Program-made: the position numbers and the translations under genes
Origin: Desulfobulbus sp.
GTDB taxonomy: Bacteria > Desulfobacterota > Desulfobulbia > Desulfobulbales > Desulfobulbaceae
Direction: 5' to 3'
Assembly (NCBI GenBank): GCA_028684915.1
Contig: JAQUEZ010000008.1
Coordinates: 1 to 64,000 of the forward strand
DNA: 64,000 nucleotides
The notes under the pieces: generated by a model
What the model was told of the DNA's origin: nothing
Seen by the model: only the letters and a program-made list of their open reading frames with translations
Database searches by the model: none
Shown here: positions 38,937-46,923 of the stretch, piece after piece
Layout of the letters: every line of letters begins with the position of its first letter
Numbering within the stretch: position 1 is the stretch's first letter

Positions 38937-39608
38937 TTATCGAGTCCAGTAATCGAGGAGTCCGCTCATCACCGAATTGATTGCGGGGAAACGGCTTTCA
39001 TCGTGTTGCTGGATGAATGGAGCTTTTATAATTTCATCCGCACAATGGTCGATAAGATTTTGGAGGCTTTCCTTGGTCGTTTCCAGGTGGAACTGCAGGC
39101 CAATCACCCTGTTTTCATACATAAACCCCTGGTGTGGGCAGGCCTGAGAACGGGCCAGTAGAACGCTGCCTTTGGGCAGGTCAAATGTGTCACCATGCCA
39201 ATGCATTACCCGGAGTCCAACTGGAAACAAGGCGCGGATCTCCTCGGGAGCCTCTTGGGCAATGTTGACGGGGAACCAGCCGATTTCTTTTTCTTTATTT
39301 TTATAGACCTGAGCCCCTAAAACATCGGCTAGCAGCTGAGCGCCAAGACAGATTCCCAAGATTGGTTTGCCGGTGGCTATGGCCTCCTGTAAAAATTCTT
39401 TTTCCCGGGCCAGCCAGGGGTACTTTGCTTCCTCATAAATATTCATCGGGCCGCCCATGACCACGAGATAATCAAAATCGGCCAAGGCTGGAAGCCGGTC
39501 ACCGGCATATAACCTTGTGCACGAAATTTGGACGCCGGAAGAAACGGCCCAATGTTCGATACTCCCCAACCCCTCAAAAGGAACATGTTGCAGATAATGA
39601 AGTCTCAT
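38937..39608 (-). CDS. Class I glutamine amidotransferase-like protein
   Basis: 223-residue GATase1 protein: VVMGGPMNIYEE, the nucleophile elbow GICLGAQLLADVLGA with Cys, and FHLETTKES with the catalytic His and Glu. No synthetase domain is attached, so it resembles stand-alone GuaA-like hydrolases of unknown substrate. Start MRLHYLQ at 39608 follows AAGGAAAAC. First gene of the unit running to the NapH-like and tetR genes, with an FNR-type dyad upstream. Confidence 0.83.
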   Translation of the reverse strand: MRLHYLQHVPFEGLGSIEHWAVSSGVQISCTRLYAGDRLPALADFDYLVVMGGPMNIYEEAKYPWLAREKEFLQEAIATGKPILGICLGAQLLADVLGAQVYKNKEKEIGWFPVNIAQEAPEEIRALFPVGLRVMHWHGDTFDLPKGSVLLARSQACPHQGFMYENRVIGLQFHLETTKESLQNLIDHCADEIIKAPFIQQHDESRFPAINSVMSGLLDYWTR

Positions 39609-39728
39609 AATGTTTTCCTTGTAACGTTGTTGCTGTTTGCCAAGCACTCCCTGTGCTCACGAAAATCTATGTACGGCGTACATCGAAGATTGCTCTCTAA
39701 GCAAAAGAAAGAGATAAGCTTCCAGAGC

Positions 39729-39770
39729 ATGATAATCGGATCGCAAGCACAATAAATTGATTTAGATCAA
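39729..39770 (-). promoter_or_regulatory. FNR-type box and -10 for the amidotransferase/NapH-like unit
   Basis: TTGATTTAGATCAA at 39757-39770 is a perfect TTGAT-N4-ATCAA dyad. On the - strand TATCAT (39734-39729) follows after 22 nt, the layout of a class II FNR-activated promoter reading toward 39608. Confidence 0.6.
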
Positions 39771-39828
39771 AAAAATGGAAAGAGATGGATTGGTAGGTTT
39801 CATTTATTTCTTGTGAATTTTTTCTTCA

Positions 39829-39862
39829 GCATTAAGATAGTAATTAATTACTATCTTAATGC
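39829..39862 (+). promoter_or_regulatory. 34-bp perfect palindrome, TetR operator
   Basis: The half-site GCATTAAGATAGTAATT is followed immediately by its exact complement, giving a 34-bp perfect palindrome. It ends 13 nt before the tetR start at 39876, covering the likely transcription start, so the encoded TetR protein probably represses the whole efflux operon. Confidence 0.75.
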
Positions 39863-39875
39863 AAGGGGGAGCTTA

Positions 39876-40484
39876 ATGGGGCCAAAATCAAAACATCTCC
39901 CCGCTGAGGAACGGCGGGCTGTAATCATTGAATCCGTGGTAACGCTTGCAGGGGCGCAAAACCCTAACAAAATTACGACAGCAGCCATTGCCAGTCACAT
40001 GAACTTGACCCAGGGAGCAATTTTCCGCCATTTCCCTAATAAAGAAGCCATTTGGACAGCTGTTATGGAGTGGGTCGAAGAGCGGTTACTTACTCTTATC
40101 AAGCGTTCTGCCAAACAGGGCGATCCTTCTTTAACGACGTTGCAGACAATATTCATGAAGCACATCGAATTCGTCGCCAATCACCCTGGAGTTCCAAGAA
40201 TAATGTTTGGTGAACTGCAACGAGCCGAATCGACACCGGCGAAGCGTGTGGTGCAGACTATTCTTCAACGTTATGGTGCGTATCTACAGGGACTTTTGAA
40301 GAACGGAAAAAAGACAGGTGAGTTATCGCCTAATCTGGATACCGAAGCAGCGACCATGCTTTTTATCGGCTCGATCCAGGGCTTAATTATGCAATCTTTA
40401 TTAGCCGAAGATGTCGAGCAAATGCTCCTCAATGCACCAAGGGTATTCGCGATTTATCGGCGTGGTATTGGGAGTGCACAATGA
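39876..40484 (+). CDS. TetR-family regulator of the efflux operon
   Basis: 202-residue TetR protein (MGPKSKHLPAEERRAVIIESVV...) with helix-turn-helix ITTAAIASHMNLTQGAIFRHFPNKEAIW. The ATG at 39876 has AAGGGGGAG upstream; the longer frame would start inside the operator palindrome. It overlaps the adaptor gene by 4 nt (ATGA at 40481), so it regulates its own operon of adaptor, permease and ATPase. Confidence 0.88.
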   Translation: MGPKSKHLPAEERRAVIIESVVTLAGAQNPNKITTAAIASHMNLTQGAIFRHFPNKEAIWTAVMEWVEERLLTLIKRSAKQGDPSLTTLQTIFMKHIEFVANHPGVPRIMFGELQRAESTPAKRVVQTILQRYGAYLQGLLKNGKKTGELSPNLDTEAATMLFIGSIQGLIMQSLLAEDVEQMLLNAPRVFAIYRRGIGSAQ

Positions 40485-41632
40485 AATTTTTCGCCACCTA
40501 TAGACGTACTTTGGCGTTATTGGGTGTCTGCATTCCGCTGCTTGTGGTCTTTATTTATGTCGGTCTTCGATCTGGGCCGCTCGCGCCTGTCGCAGTAACA
40601 GTGGTGGGGGTTGAATCGAAAATAATCAAACCCGCTATTTTCGGAATCGGCACGGTGGATGCTCGATTTATATATAAAATTGGACCTACTGCTGCAGGGC
40701 GAATCAAATCGATGGATGTGCATGTGGGCAATAAGGTCAAAGCCGGGCAGATGCTTGGTGAGATGGATCAGGTTGATTTAGATGATAGAATTCAATCACA
40801 GCAGTCAGTAATAAAACGTGCCGAAGCCGCGTTGCGCGAGGCAGAAGCTCGCAATGAATATGCCCAGAATCAAGTCAAAAGGTATGGGCAATTGTTTGCA
40901 TTGCGCTCGACCAGTGAAGAAATCGTCACCACCAAGCGATTGGAACTCAAGATAGCGCAGGCCTCTCTTGCTGCTGCTCAGGAAGAACTTGCCCGATCAC
41001 GCTCTGATAGGGAAGCGCTCCTTGCGCAGAGGGCCAATCTTCGCCTGATTGCGCCAGTTGATGGAGTGGTGACCATGCGGGAAGCCGACCCAGGTACTAC
41101 CATCGTTGGTGGCCAGACTGTGGTGGAGATTATTAATCCACAGAGTCTTTGGATCAATGTACGTTTTGATCAGATCAGTGCATCAGGGCTTGCTCCTGGT
41201 CTTCCTGCCCATATCATTTTACGATCACGTCCTGGTCAGGTATTGCATGGACAGATCATGCGAGTAGAACCCAAGGCCGATCAGGTTACAGAAGAAACGC
41301 TTGCTAAAGTAATCTTCAAGACCATTGCTGAACCGTTACCTGCACTCGGTGAACTGGCCGAGGTAACGGTTGATTTGCAGCCGCTGCCAGCCAGGCCGTC
41401 AATCCCTAATGCTGCTATTAGGCGTAAAGAAAATCAAATGGGGGTTTGGCGGATCGTTGATAATGGTTTGCAATTCTCACCAATCAAACTCGGTGCCGTG
41501 GATCTAGGGGGCCTGGTCCAAGTACATGATGGACTTAACACGGGCGATCAAGTCGTCGTTTACAGTGAAAGGGCTTTGAACTTACGGAGCAAAATTCGCG
41601 TAGTCAACACCATTCCTGGGACGTTCCGATGA
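40481..41632 (+). CDS. Periplasmic adaptor (HlyD/MacA/DevB-like) of ABC exporter
   Basis: 383-residue membrane-fusion protein: N-terminal anchor helix (about residues 10-28), lipoyl halves (AAGRIKSMDVHVGNKVKAGQMLGEMD and LIAPVDGVVTMREADPGTTIVGGQ) flanking a long coiled coil of about 100 residues, then beta-barrel and membrane-proximal domains. Works with the next two gene products to export a substrate across the envelope. Substrate unknown. Confidence 0.87.
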   Translation: MKFFATYRRTLALLGVCIPLLVVFIYVGLRSGPLAPVAVTVVGVESKIIKPAIFGIGTVDARFIYKIGPTAAGRIKSMDVHVGNKVKAGQMLGEMDQVDLDDRIQSQQSVIKRAEAALREAEARNEYAQNQVKRYGQLFALRSTSEEIVTTKRLELKIAQASLAAAQEELARSRSDREALLAQRANLRLIAPVDGVVTMREADPGTTIVGGQTVVEIINPQSLWINVRFDQISASGLAPGLPAHIILRSRPGQVLHGQIMRVEPKADQVTEETLAKVIFKTIAEPLPALGELAEVTVDLQPLPARPSIPNAAIRRKENQMGVWRIVDNGLQFSPIKLGAVDLGGLVQVHDGLNTGDQVVVYSERALNLRSKIRVVNTIPGTFR

Positions 41633-42834
41633 TTAGCCTGGCTGGTCGGGACATACTGTACACTTGGGGGAAATTTATTTTCACGGGCATGGGGCTGGGA
41701 CTATTGATCGGCGTGACCCTGGTTATGGCTGGTGTTTATCGAGGTATGGTCGACGATGGCAAGGCGCTTCTGGACAACAGCGGTGCAGATCTTTGGGTAG
41801 TACAGAAGGATACCTTGGGACCTTACGCGGAATCATCGAGTCTTTATGATGATATGTATCGTACCATCCTGAGCATCCATGGCGTTGCCCAGGCAGCAAA
41901 TGTGACATACCTGACCATGCAGGTGCGCAAGGAAGGAAAAGATGTTCGTGCCATGGTGGTTGGTATTGCCCCTGGTAACATGGGGCAAACACCTGGATGG
42001 CCACCGTACCTTATTGCGGGACGCCAGATCACTCGGGGCCATTATGAAGCGGTAGCCGACCTAGCCACAGGTTTTCAGGTGGGAGATCATCTAGTTCTTC
42101 GACGGAATCAGTACACCGTTGTGGGGTTGACACGGCGTATGGTCTCTTCAAGTGGGGACCCGATGATATTTATTCCACTCAAGGATGCCCAAGAGGCGCA
42201 ATTCCTTAAGGATAATGACGCTATTTGGCAAAACAGACGTCGCACTGAGGCTAATCCATCATTTAATCGTCCTAGCGTTCCTGGGTTGCTTGATTCCGTG
42301 GTTGCTTCGCAAAGTACGAACGCATATGTAAATGCCATCCTGGTTACCTTACAACCTGGTTCTGCTCCAGATGAGGTCGCGGAATCCATCCGCCGATGGA
42401 AGCGTTTTACGGTTTACACGCGGGAGCAGATGGAAGGAATCCTGGTCGGCAAGCTCATTGCCACTTCAGCACGGCAAATTAGCATGTTCCTGATAATTTT
42501 AGCTGTTGTCAGCGCCGCCATAGTTGCTTTCATTATTTATACACTCACAATGGACAAGATACGTGAAATAGCGGTGTTGAAACTCATCGGCACTCGCAAT
42601 CGTACCATTGCCACCATGATTATACAGCAGGCCCTTGCACTTGGAGTCATCGGTTTTGTTGTCGGTAAAATCAGCGCGACATTCGCGGCGCCATATTTTC
42701 CCAAATATGTATTACTGACTCCTTTCGACTCTATTGTGGGATTTTTCGTCGTTCTACTGATCTGTATCCTGGCTAGCATCGTTGCCATTCGCATGGCACT
42801 TATGGTCGATCCATCTGAGGCCATCGGAGGATGA
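41629..42834 (+). CDS. FtsX/DevC-type ABC transporter permease
   Basis: 401-residue permease with one N-terminal membrane helix, a large periplasmic domain (about residues 45-280) and three C-terminal helices ending in a short tail, the MacB/DevC topology (IFTGMGLGLLIGVTLVMAGVYRG; AAIVAFIIYTLTMDKIREIAVLKLIGTRN). Overlaps the adaptor gene by 4 nt. Confidence 0.88.
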   Translation: MISLAGRDILYTWGKFIFTGMGLGLLIGVTLVMAGVYRGMVDDGKALLDNSGADLWVVQKDTLGPYAESSSLYDDMYRTILSIHGVAQAANVTYLTMQVRKEGKDVRAMVVGIAPGNMGQTPGWPPYLIAGRQITRGHYEAVADLATGFQVGDHLVLRRNQYTVVGLTRRMVSSSGDPMIFIPLKDAQEAQFLKDNDAIWQNRRRTEANPSFNRPSVPGLLDSVVASQSTNAYVNAILVTLQPGSAPDEVAESIRRWKRFTVYTREQMEGILVGKLIATSARQISMFLIILAVVSAAIVAFIIYTLTMDKIREIAVLKLIGTRNRTIATMIIQQALALGVIGFVVGKISATFAAPYFPKYVLLTPFDSIVGFFVVLLICILASIVAIRMALMVDPSEAIGG

Positions 42835-42835
42835 G

Positions 42836-43537
42836 ATGAAAGTTGGGGGAATTCGCATCGAAGGATTGCGCAAATGCTATGGTAAGGGGGATACAGCAGT
42901 AGAAGCATTAAAAGGAGTGGACATGCACGTTACCCCAGGGGAAGTGGTTGGATTAATCGGCCCTTCCGGTTCAGGCAAAAGCACACTGCTTAAATGTTTA
43001 GGTGCGGTGATTCAGCCGAGTTCAGGCCGTATGATATTGGGCGATGAGGTAATTTATGATAATAACTGGAAAGTTAAGGATTTGAGGGCATTGCGGCGTG
43101 ACAAGATAGGCTTTGTTTTCCAGGCTCCGTACTTGATTCCATTTCTCGATGTTACAGACAATGTGGCGCTATTGCCCATGCTAGCTGGTGTTACCAATGG
43201 AGAATCACGCCAAAAGGCTGTAGAATTGTTGACAGCCCTCGACGTGCAGCATAGGGCTCGCGCCATGCCGTCTCAGCTCTCCGGTGGAGAGCAACAAAGG
43301 GTTGCCATAGCTCGTGGTTTAGTCAATCGTCCACCTGTTATCCTGGCTGATGAACCCACAGCGCCTCTCGACTCTGAGCGTGCTCTAGCTGTTATCCGTA
43401 TTCTCAACGACATGGCACGCAAATATGAAACAGCCATCATCGTCGTTACCCACGATGAAAAAATAATCCCCACATTCAAACGTATTTACCATATCCGTGA
43501 TGGCGTAACACATGAGGAAAAAGGGCAAGGGAGATAA
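42836..43537 (+). CDS. ABC transporter ATP-binding protein (LolD/MacB/DevA type)
   Basis: 233-residue ATPase: Walker A GPSGSGKST, Q-loop FQAPYLIPF, signature LSGGEQQRVAIARGL, Walker B VILADEPTAPLD and H-loop VVTHDEK. The ATG at 42836 follows GGAGG and begins 1 nt after the permease stop. Completes the tetR-adaptor-permease-ATPase operon; no outer-membrane channel gene is nearby. Confidence 0.9.
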   Translation: MKVGGIRIEGLRKCYGKGDTAVEALKGVDMHVTPGEVVGLIGPSGSGKSTLLKCLGAVIQPSSGRMILGDEVIYDNNWKVKDLRALRRDKIGFVFQAPYLIPFLDVTDNVALLPMLAGVTNGESRQKAVELLTALDVQHRARAMPSQLSGGEQQRVAIARGLVNRPPVILADEPTAPLDSERALAVIRILNDMARKYETAIIVVTHDEKIIPTFKRIYHIRDGVTHEEKGQGR

Positions 43538-43581
43538 TCAGTAAAAACAAAGGCAAGAAGATGGTGTGACGTTAACTCCAA

Positions 43582-43634
43582 AATGATTGAAAGAATCATT
43601 GATTTTTGCCTTAATAAACCGATGCCCCTATAAT
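43582..43634 (+). promoter_or_regulatory. hcp2 promoter with upstream dyad
   Basis: TTGCCT (43606-43611), 17 nt, then a perfect TATAAT (43629-43634). Just upstream is the dyad AATGATT-N5-AATCATT (43582-43600), different from the TTGAC-type boxes of hcp1 and hcp3, so hcp2 may be under separate control. Confidence 0.6.
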
Positions 43635-43702
43635 AAAAAAACGTTGTTTAATGGCCCAAAATCCAATTATGACGTAACGATTACTCACCGAGGAGGAAAC
43701 GG

Positions 43703-45331
43703 ATGTTTTGCAATCAATGTGAGCAGACGGCGAAGGGTATCGGTTGTACTGTTGTTGGCGTTTGCGGCAAAAATGAGGAGGTGGCAGACCTCCAGGATCT
43801 TCTGATCTATTCTCTGCAAGGATTGTCTTTGTACGCTTTGGAGGGACGTAAGCTCTCCATAATCGACGAGGCCACGGATCTATTCATATTGGAGGCAATA
43901 TTCTCCACCTTAACCAATGTTGATTTTGATCCTGAGCGGTTTGTTGAGCTGATCAAGCGATCCGTTGAGCTTCGCGAGGCAATGAAAGCCAAGGTTGCAG
44001 CCGCTGGAGGAAATGTCGATTTTAAGGAAGCACCAGCTTCCTCTATCCCAACGGGATCAGTCGCAGATTTAGCGGCTCAAGGCAAGGCTCTGGATTTTCT
44101 TAATAACCTGGCTGGAGACAGCAACATTCGGTCGTTAAAACAAACGGTTCTTTTTGGCTTGAAAGGTATTGGAGCCTATGCTGACCATGCTGCAATCCTT
44201 GGTCAGACAGATCCGTCGATCCCAGCCTTTTGCTATGAGGCCCTGGTCATGTTGCTCTCTGCTGATTTGTCCATGGATGCCGGAGTGGCCATGGTGATGA
44301 AGGCAGGCGAGACCAATTTGCGGGCAATGGAGTTGTTGGATGCAGGCAACACCGGAACCTATGGTCATCCTGTTCCCACCCCTGTTCCTCTCGGACACCG
44401 TAAAAACAAATGCATTCTCATTACGGGCCACGATCTGCACGACCTTGAACTCCTGTTGCAACAAACTGAGGGCAAAGGAATCGACATTTACACCCATGGT
44501 GAGATGCTACCCTGCCATGGCTATCCTGAATTGAAGAAATACCCGCATTTCTATGGTCACTACGGAACCGCCTGGCAGAACCAACAAAAAGAGTTCCCGA
44601 ACTTTCCTGGCCCGATTCTCTTTACGACAAACTGCATCCAGAAGCCGCGTGACGACTACAAAGATAGAGTCTTCACAAACGGTCTTGTGGGATGGCCAGG
44701 CGTGAAGCACATCAACAACAAAGACTATACTCAGGTTGTCGTGATGGCATTGAGTATGTCAGGGTTTACTGATGATATTGATAACGGTCAGGTCCTGGTC
44801 GGTTTTGGCCGTAACAGTGTGCTTGGTGTCGCCGATAAAGTCATAGAGGCCGTCAAATCAAAGGCGATTCGCCACTTCTTCCTCGTCGGAGGATGTGACG
44901 GTGCCAAACCAGGCCGTGACTATTTCACTAAATTTGTCGAACAGGTGCCTAACGATTGCGTCGTTTTGACCTTGGCCTGTGGGAAGTTTCGCTTTTTTGA
45001 TAAAAATTTGGGGGATATTGGCGGAATCCCCCGCCTGTTGGATGTTGGTCAATGCAATGATGCCTATTCGGCAATTCAAATAGCCGTTGCCCTGGCCAAG
45101 GCCTTTGAGTGTGGAGTCAATGATCTCCCCTTGTCACTTGTTCTTTCCTGGTATGAGCAGAAAGCTGTGGCCATACTGCTCACCCTGCTTTTCCTTGGTA
45201 TAAAGGACATACGCTTAGGTCCATCGCTTCCGGCATTTATCTCGCCAGATGTGCTTAATTTTCTTGTCAGCACCTTCGATATCAAACCAATAGATACCCC
45301 GGAGGCAGATTTAAAAGCGATCCTGGGATAG
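43703..45331 (+). CDS. hcp: Hybrid cluster protein / hydroxylamine reductase, copy 2
   Basis: 542-residue Hcp, closely similar to copy 1 along its length. N-terminal pattern MFCNQCEQTAKGIGC...GVCG (CX2CX8CX5C) and all hybrid-cluster ligands are conserved (ITGHDLH, THGEMLP, TTNCIQ, VGGCDGAK, TLACGKF, VGQCNDA, WYEQKA). GAGGAGG precedes the ATG. Followed by two hairpins and then a ferredoxin gene, a plausible electron donor. Copies 1 and 2 differ from copy 3, which is of the Desulfovibrio type. Confidence 0.93.
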   Translation: MFCNQCEQTAKGIGCTVVGVCGKNEEVADLQDLLIYSLQGLSLYALEGRKLSIIDEATDLFILEAIFSTLTNVDFDPERFVELIKRSVELREAMKAKVAAAGGNVDFKEAPASSIPTGSVADLAAQGKALDFLNNLAGDSNIRSLKQTVLFGLKGIGAYADHAAILGQTDPSIPAFCYEALVMLLSADLSMDAGVAMVMKAGETNLRAMELLDAGNTGTYGHPVPTPVPLGHRKNKCILITGHDLHDLELLLQQTEGKGIDIYTHGEMLPCHGYPELKKYPHFYGHYGTAWQNQQKEFPNFPGPILFTTNCIQKPRDDYKDRVFTNGLVGWPGVKHINNKDYTQVVVMALSMSGFTDDIDNGQVLVGFGRNSVLGVADKVIEAVKSKAIRHFFLVGGCDGAKPGRDYFTKFVEQVPNDCVVLTLACGKFRFFDKNLGDIGGIPRLLDVGQCNDAYSAIQIAVALAKAFECGVNDLPLSLVLSWYEQKAVAILLTLLFLGIKDIRLGPSLPAFISPDVLNFLVSTFDIKPIDTPEADLKAILG

Positions 45332-45351
45332 CCCTTTTAAAGAAAAAAATC

Positions 45352-45440
45352 ACCACGTTCACCTTCTCTCCAGGTGAACGTGGTAGTGTTTGTAGCCGGT
45401 TTTATTTGATTCAGAAGACTCGAAGGAACCGGCTTTTTTT
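45352..45440 (+). terminator. Double hairpin terminator after hcp2
   Basis: ACCACGTTCACC / GGTGAACGTGGT (45352-45363 and 45373-45384) forms a perfect 12-bp stem; a second stem AGCCGGTT / AACCGGCT (45394-45401 and 45427-45434) is followed by seven T. Confidence 0.8.
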
Positions 45441-45469
45441 AACTAAATTCTTCGTGAGGAAAGATGGTT

Positions 45470-45664
45470 ATGAAGCAGGTTGAGATTGATCAAAATGAAT
45501 GTATTGGTTGCGAGACTTGTGTTGAATTGTGTCCGGATATTTTTGCCTTCAATAATGAGGGAAATAAGGCATATGTCATAATGCCGGAAGGAGGAGATCA
45601 ATCTTGTATTGAAGAGGCAATCGCGGCATGTCCTGCTGAGTGTATCAGTAACAATGATAAATAG
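45470..45664 (+). CDS. Single-cluster ferredoxin
   Basis: 64-residue 4Fe-4S ferredoxin: CIGCETCVELCP near the N-terminus and a distal CPAECI supply the ligands and a disulfide as in Desulfovibrio ferredoxins. GAGGA at 45456-45460 favours the ATG at 45470 over 45464. Its position after hcp2 and before the PAS and cytochrome genes suggests it feeds electrons to Hcp or FprA. Confidence 0.85.
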   Translation: MKQVEIDQNECIGCETCVELCPDIFAFNNEGNKAYVIMPEGGDQSCIEEAIAACPAECISNNDK

Positions 45665-45768
45665 TCTTATGTCCAGCTTCTACCTGCCAAAATATTGTTA
45701 ATTTCCTCTATGTTTGAACCGGTTAAGACATCAGGTTAGATTTTTATTGCTAACCTATGGAGGAAGCA

Positions 45769-46266
45769 ATGGATAGACATTTATTGCAATTGATAGAGAA
45801 TAGCCAGGAAGCTATTCTTATCGCTGACCGCCACGGAAAAATTCTTTATTGGAATTTAGGCGCTGAAAAAATGTTTGGCTATTCCTCATCAGAGGTGATT
45901 GGTCTATCCCTGGACCTCATCATTCCAGAAAATCTCCGAGCCCGTCATTGGGAAGGATTTTTTCAAGTCATGAAAACAGGGCAGACAAAATACAGCGCTG
46001 ATTTGCTGAGAACACCTGGGATCGACAAAAATGGACGTCGACTCTCTCTGGAGTTTAGTGTTGTTCTTTTGAAAAATGTGGAAAACTCTGCTATAGACGG
46101 GTGCGCTACCATAATGCGCGATGTCTCTTCGCGTTGGCAAAAAGAGCAAGAGCTCAAAAAACGCCTTGTTGATTGCGAACGGCAACTATCATCGACAGAC
46201 AAAGGGACGCAATGCCGAAAATCAGGTCTATGCGCTGATTCGTTCCCAGTATGCCCACCTGAGTGA
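45769..46266 (+). CDS. Single PAS-domain protein, possible haem-based gas sensor
   Basis: 165-residue protein, one PAS domain (LLQLIENSQEAILIADRHGKILYWNLGAEKMFGYSSSEVIG) followed by a coiled-coil-like tail (MRDVSSRWQKEQELKKRL). The segment IIPENLRARHWEGFFQVMKTG aligns with the FixL region whose His binds haem (RSRH), so haem-dependent NO/O2 sensing is plausible. It has no kinase or output domain. The ATG at 45769 follows GGAGGAAG. The last 25 residues look non-homologous. Just upstream of the cytochrome genes. Confidence 0.72.
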   Translation: MDRHLLQLIENSQEAILIADRHGKILYWNLGAEKMFGYSSSEVIGLSLDLIIPENLRARHWEGFFQVMKTGQTKYSADLLRTPGIDKNGRRLSLEFSVVLLKNVENSAIDGCATIMRDVSSRWQKEQELKKRLVDCERQLSSTDKGTQCRKSGLCADSFPVCPPE

Positions 46267-46400
46267 AGTGTTTGTATCGTCTGGAGTATTTTGGCGGATA
46301 TTTTATTGGTAGGCGAGTTTTGTTTTTTTTAGACAGCAACATTCGTGAAATCAGGCCGTTCGAATTAATAGCCATGTTTTCTTAAAGCTTAAGGACACAA

Positions 46401-46913
46401 ATGAAGAAAATGATGCTTTTCCTGATAGGTGGTATCCTGATCGGTGTCGTTCTGGCATTGGGAGGTGCCGAAATGATTGAACGAACCTCAGGGGTAGAAT
46501 TTTGTTCTTCATGTCACTCTATGAAGGCTGTTGCCCAGGCCTACAAAGAGGATATCCATGGAGGGATGAATAAATTTGGAGTTAAAGCTCATTGTGTCGA
46601 TTGCCATCTGCCTCATGACAATGTTGTCCAGTATGTAAGCGCTAAAGGGTACAGTGGCGCCAAGGATGTACTGGGCGAATTGTTTTGGGCGAAATCTTTC
46701 GACTGGATGGGTAATCTGCAGCATCGTGAAGAATTCACGTATTCCTCGGGCTGCAAGCAATGTCATGATCTCAATGCTATTCGCTATGAGATTCCCAAAG
46801 CTTATCTTGCTCATCGGGATTACAAAATGGGCGTTGTCACATCCTGCGTACACTGCCATCAGCATGTCGGGCATAAAGACATAAACGACTATCTCATAAA
46901 ACAACAATTATAG
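46401..46913 (+). CDS. haoC: Tetrahaem NapC/NrfH-family quinol dehydrogenase
   Basis: 170-residue protein with an N-terminal membrane anchor (residues 4-24) and four CxxCH haem sites: CSSCH, CVDCH, CKQCH and CVHCH. ERTSGVEFCSSCHSM is the NapC/NrfH signature. Such proteins oxidise menaquinol and hand electrons to a periplasmic reductase; here the partner is the octaheme protein 10 nt downstream. The pair matches the HaoCA arrangement known from nitrite-ammonifying Campylobacterota. The symbol is by analogy. Confidence 0.85.
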   Translation: MKKMMLFLIGGILIGVVLALGGAEMIERTSGVEFCSSCHSMKAVAQAYKEDIHGGMNKFGVKAHCVDCHLPHDNVVQYVSAKGYSGAKDVLGELFWAKSFDWMGNLQHREEFTYSSGCKQCHDLNAIRYEIPKAYLAHRDYKMGVVTSCVHCHQHVGHKDINDYLIKQQL

Positions 46914-46923
46914 GAGGAGGGAA

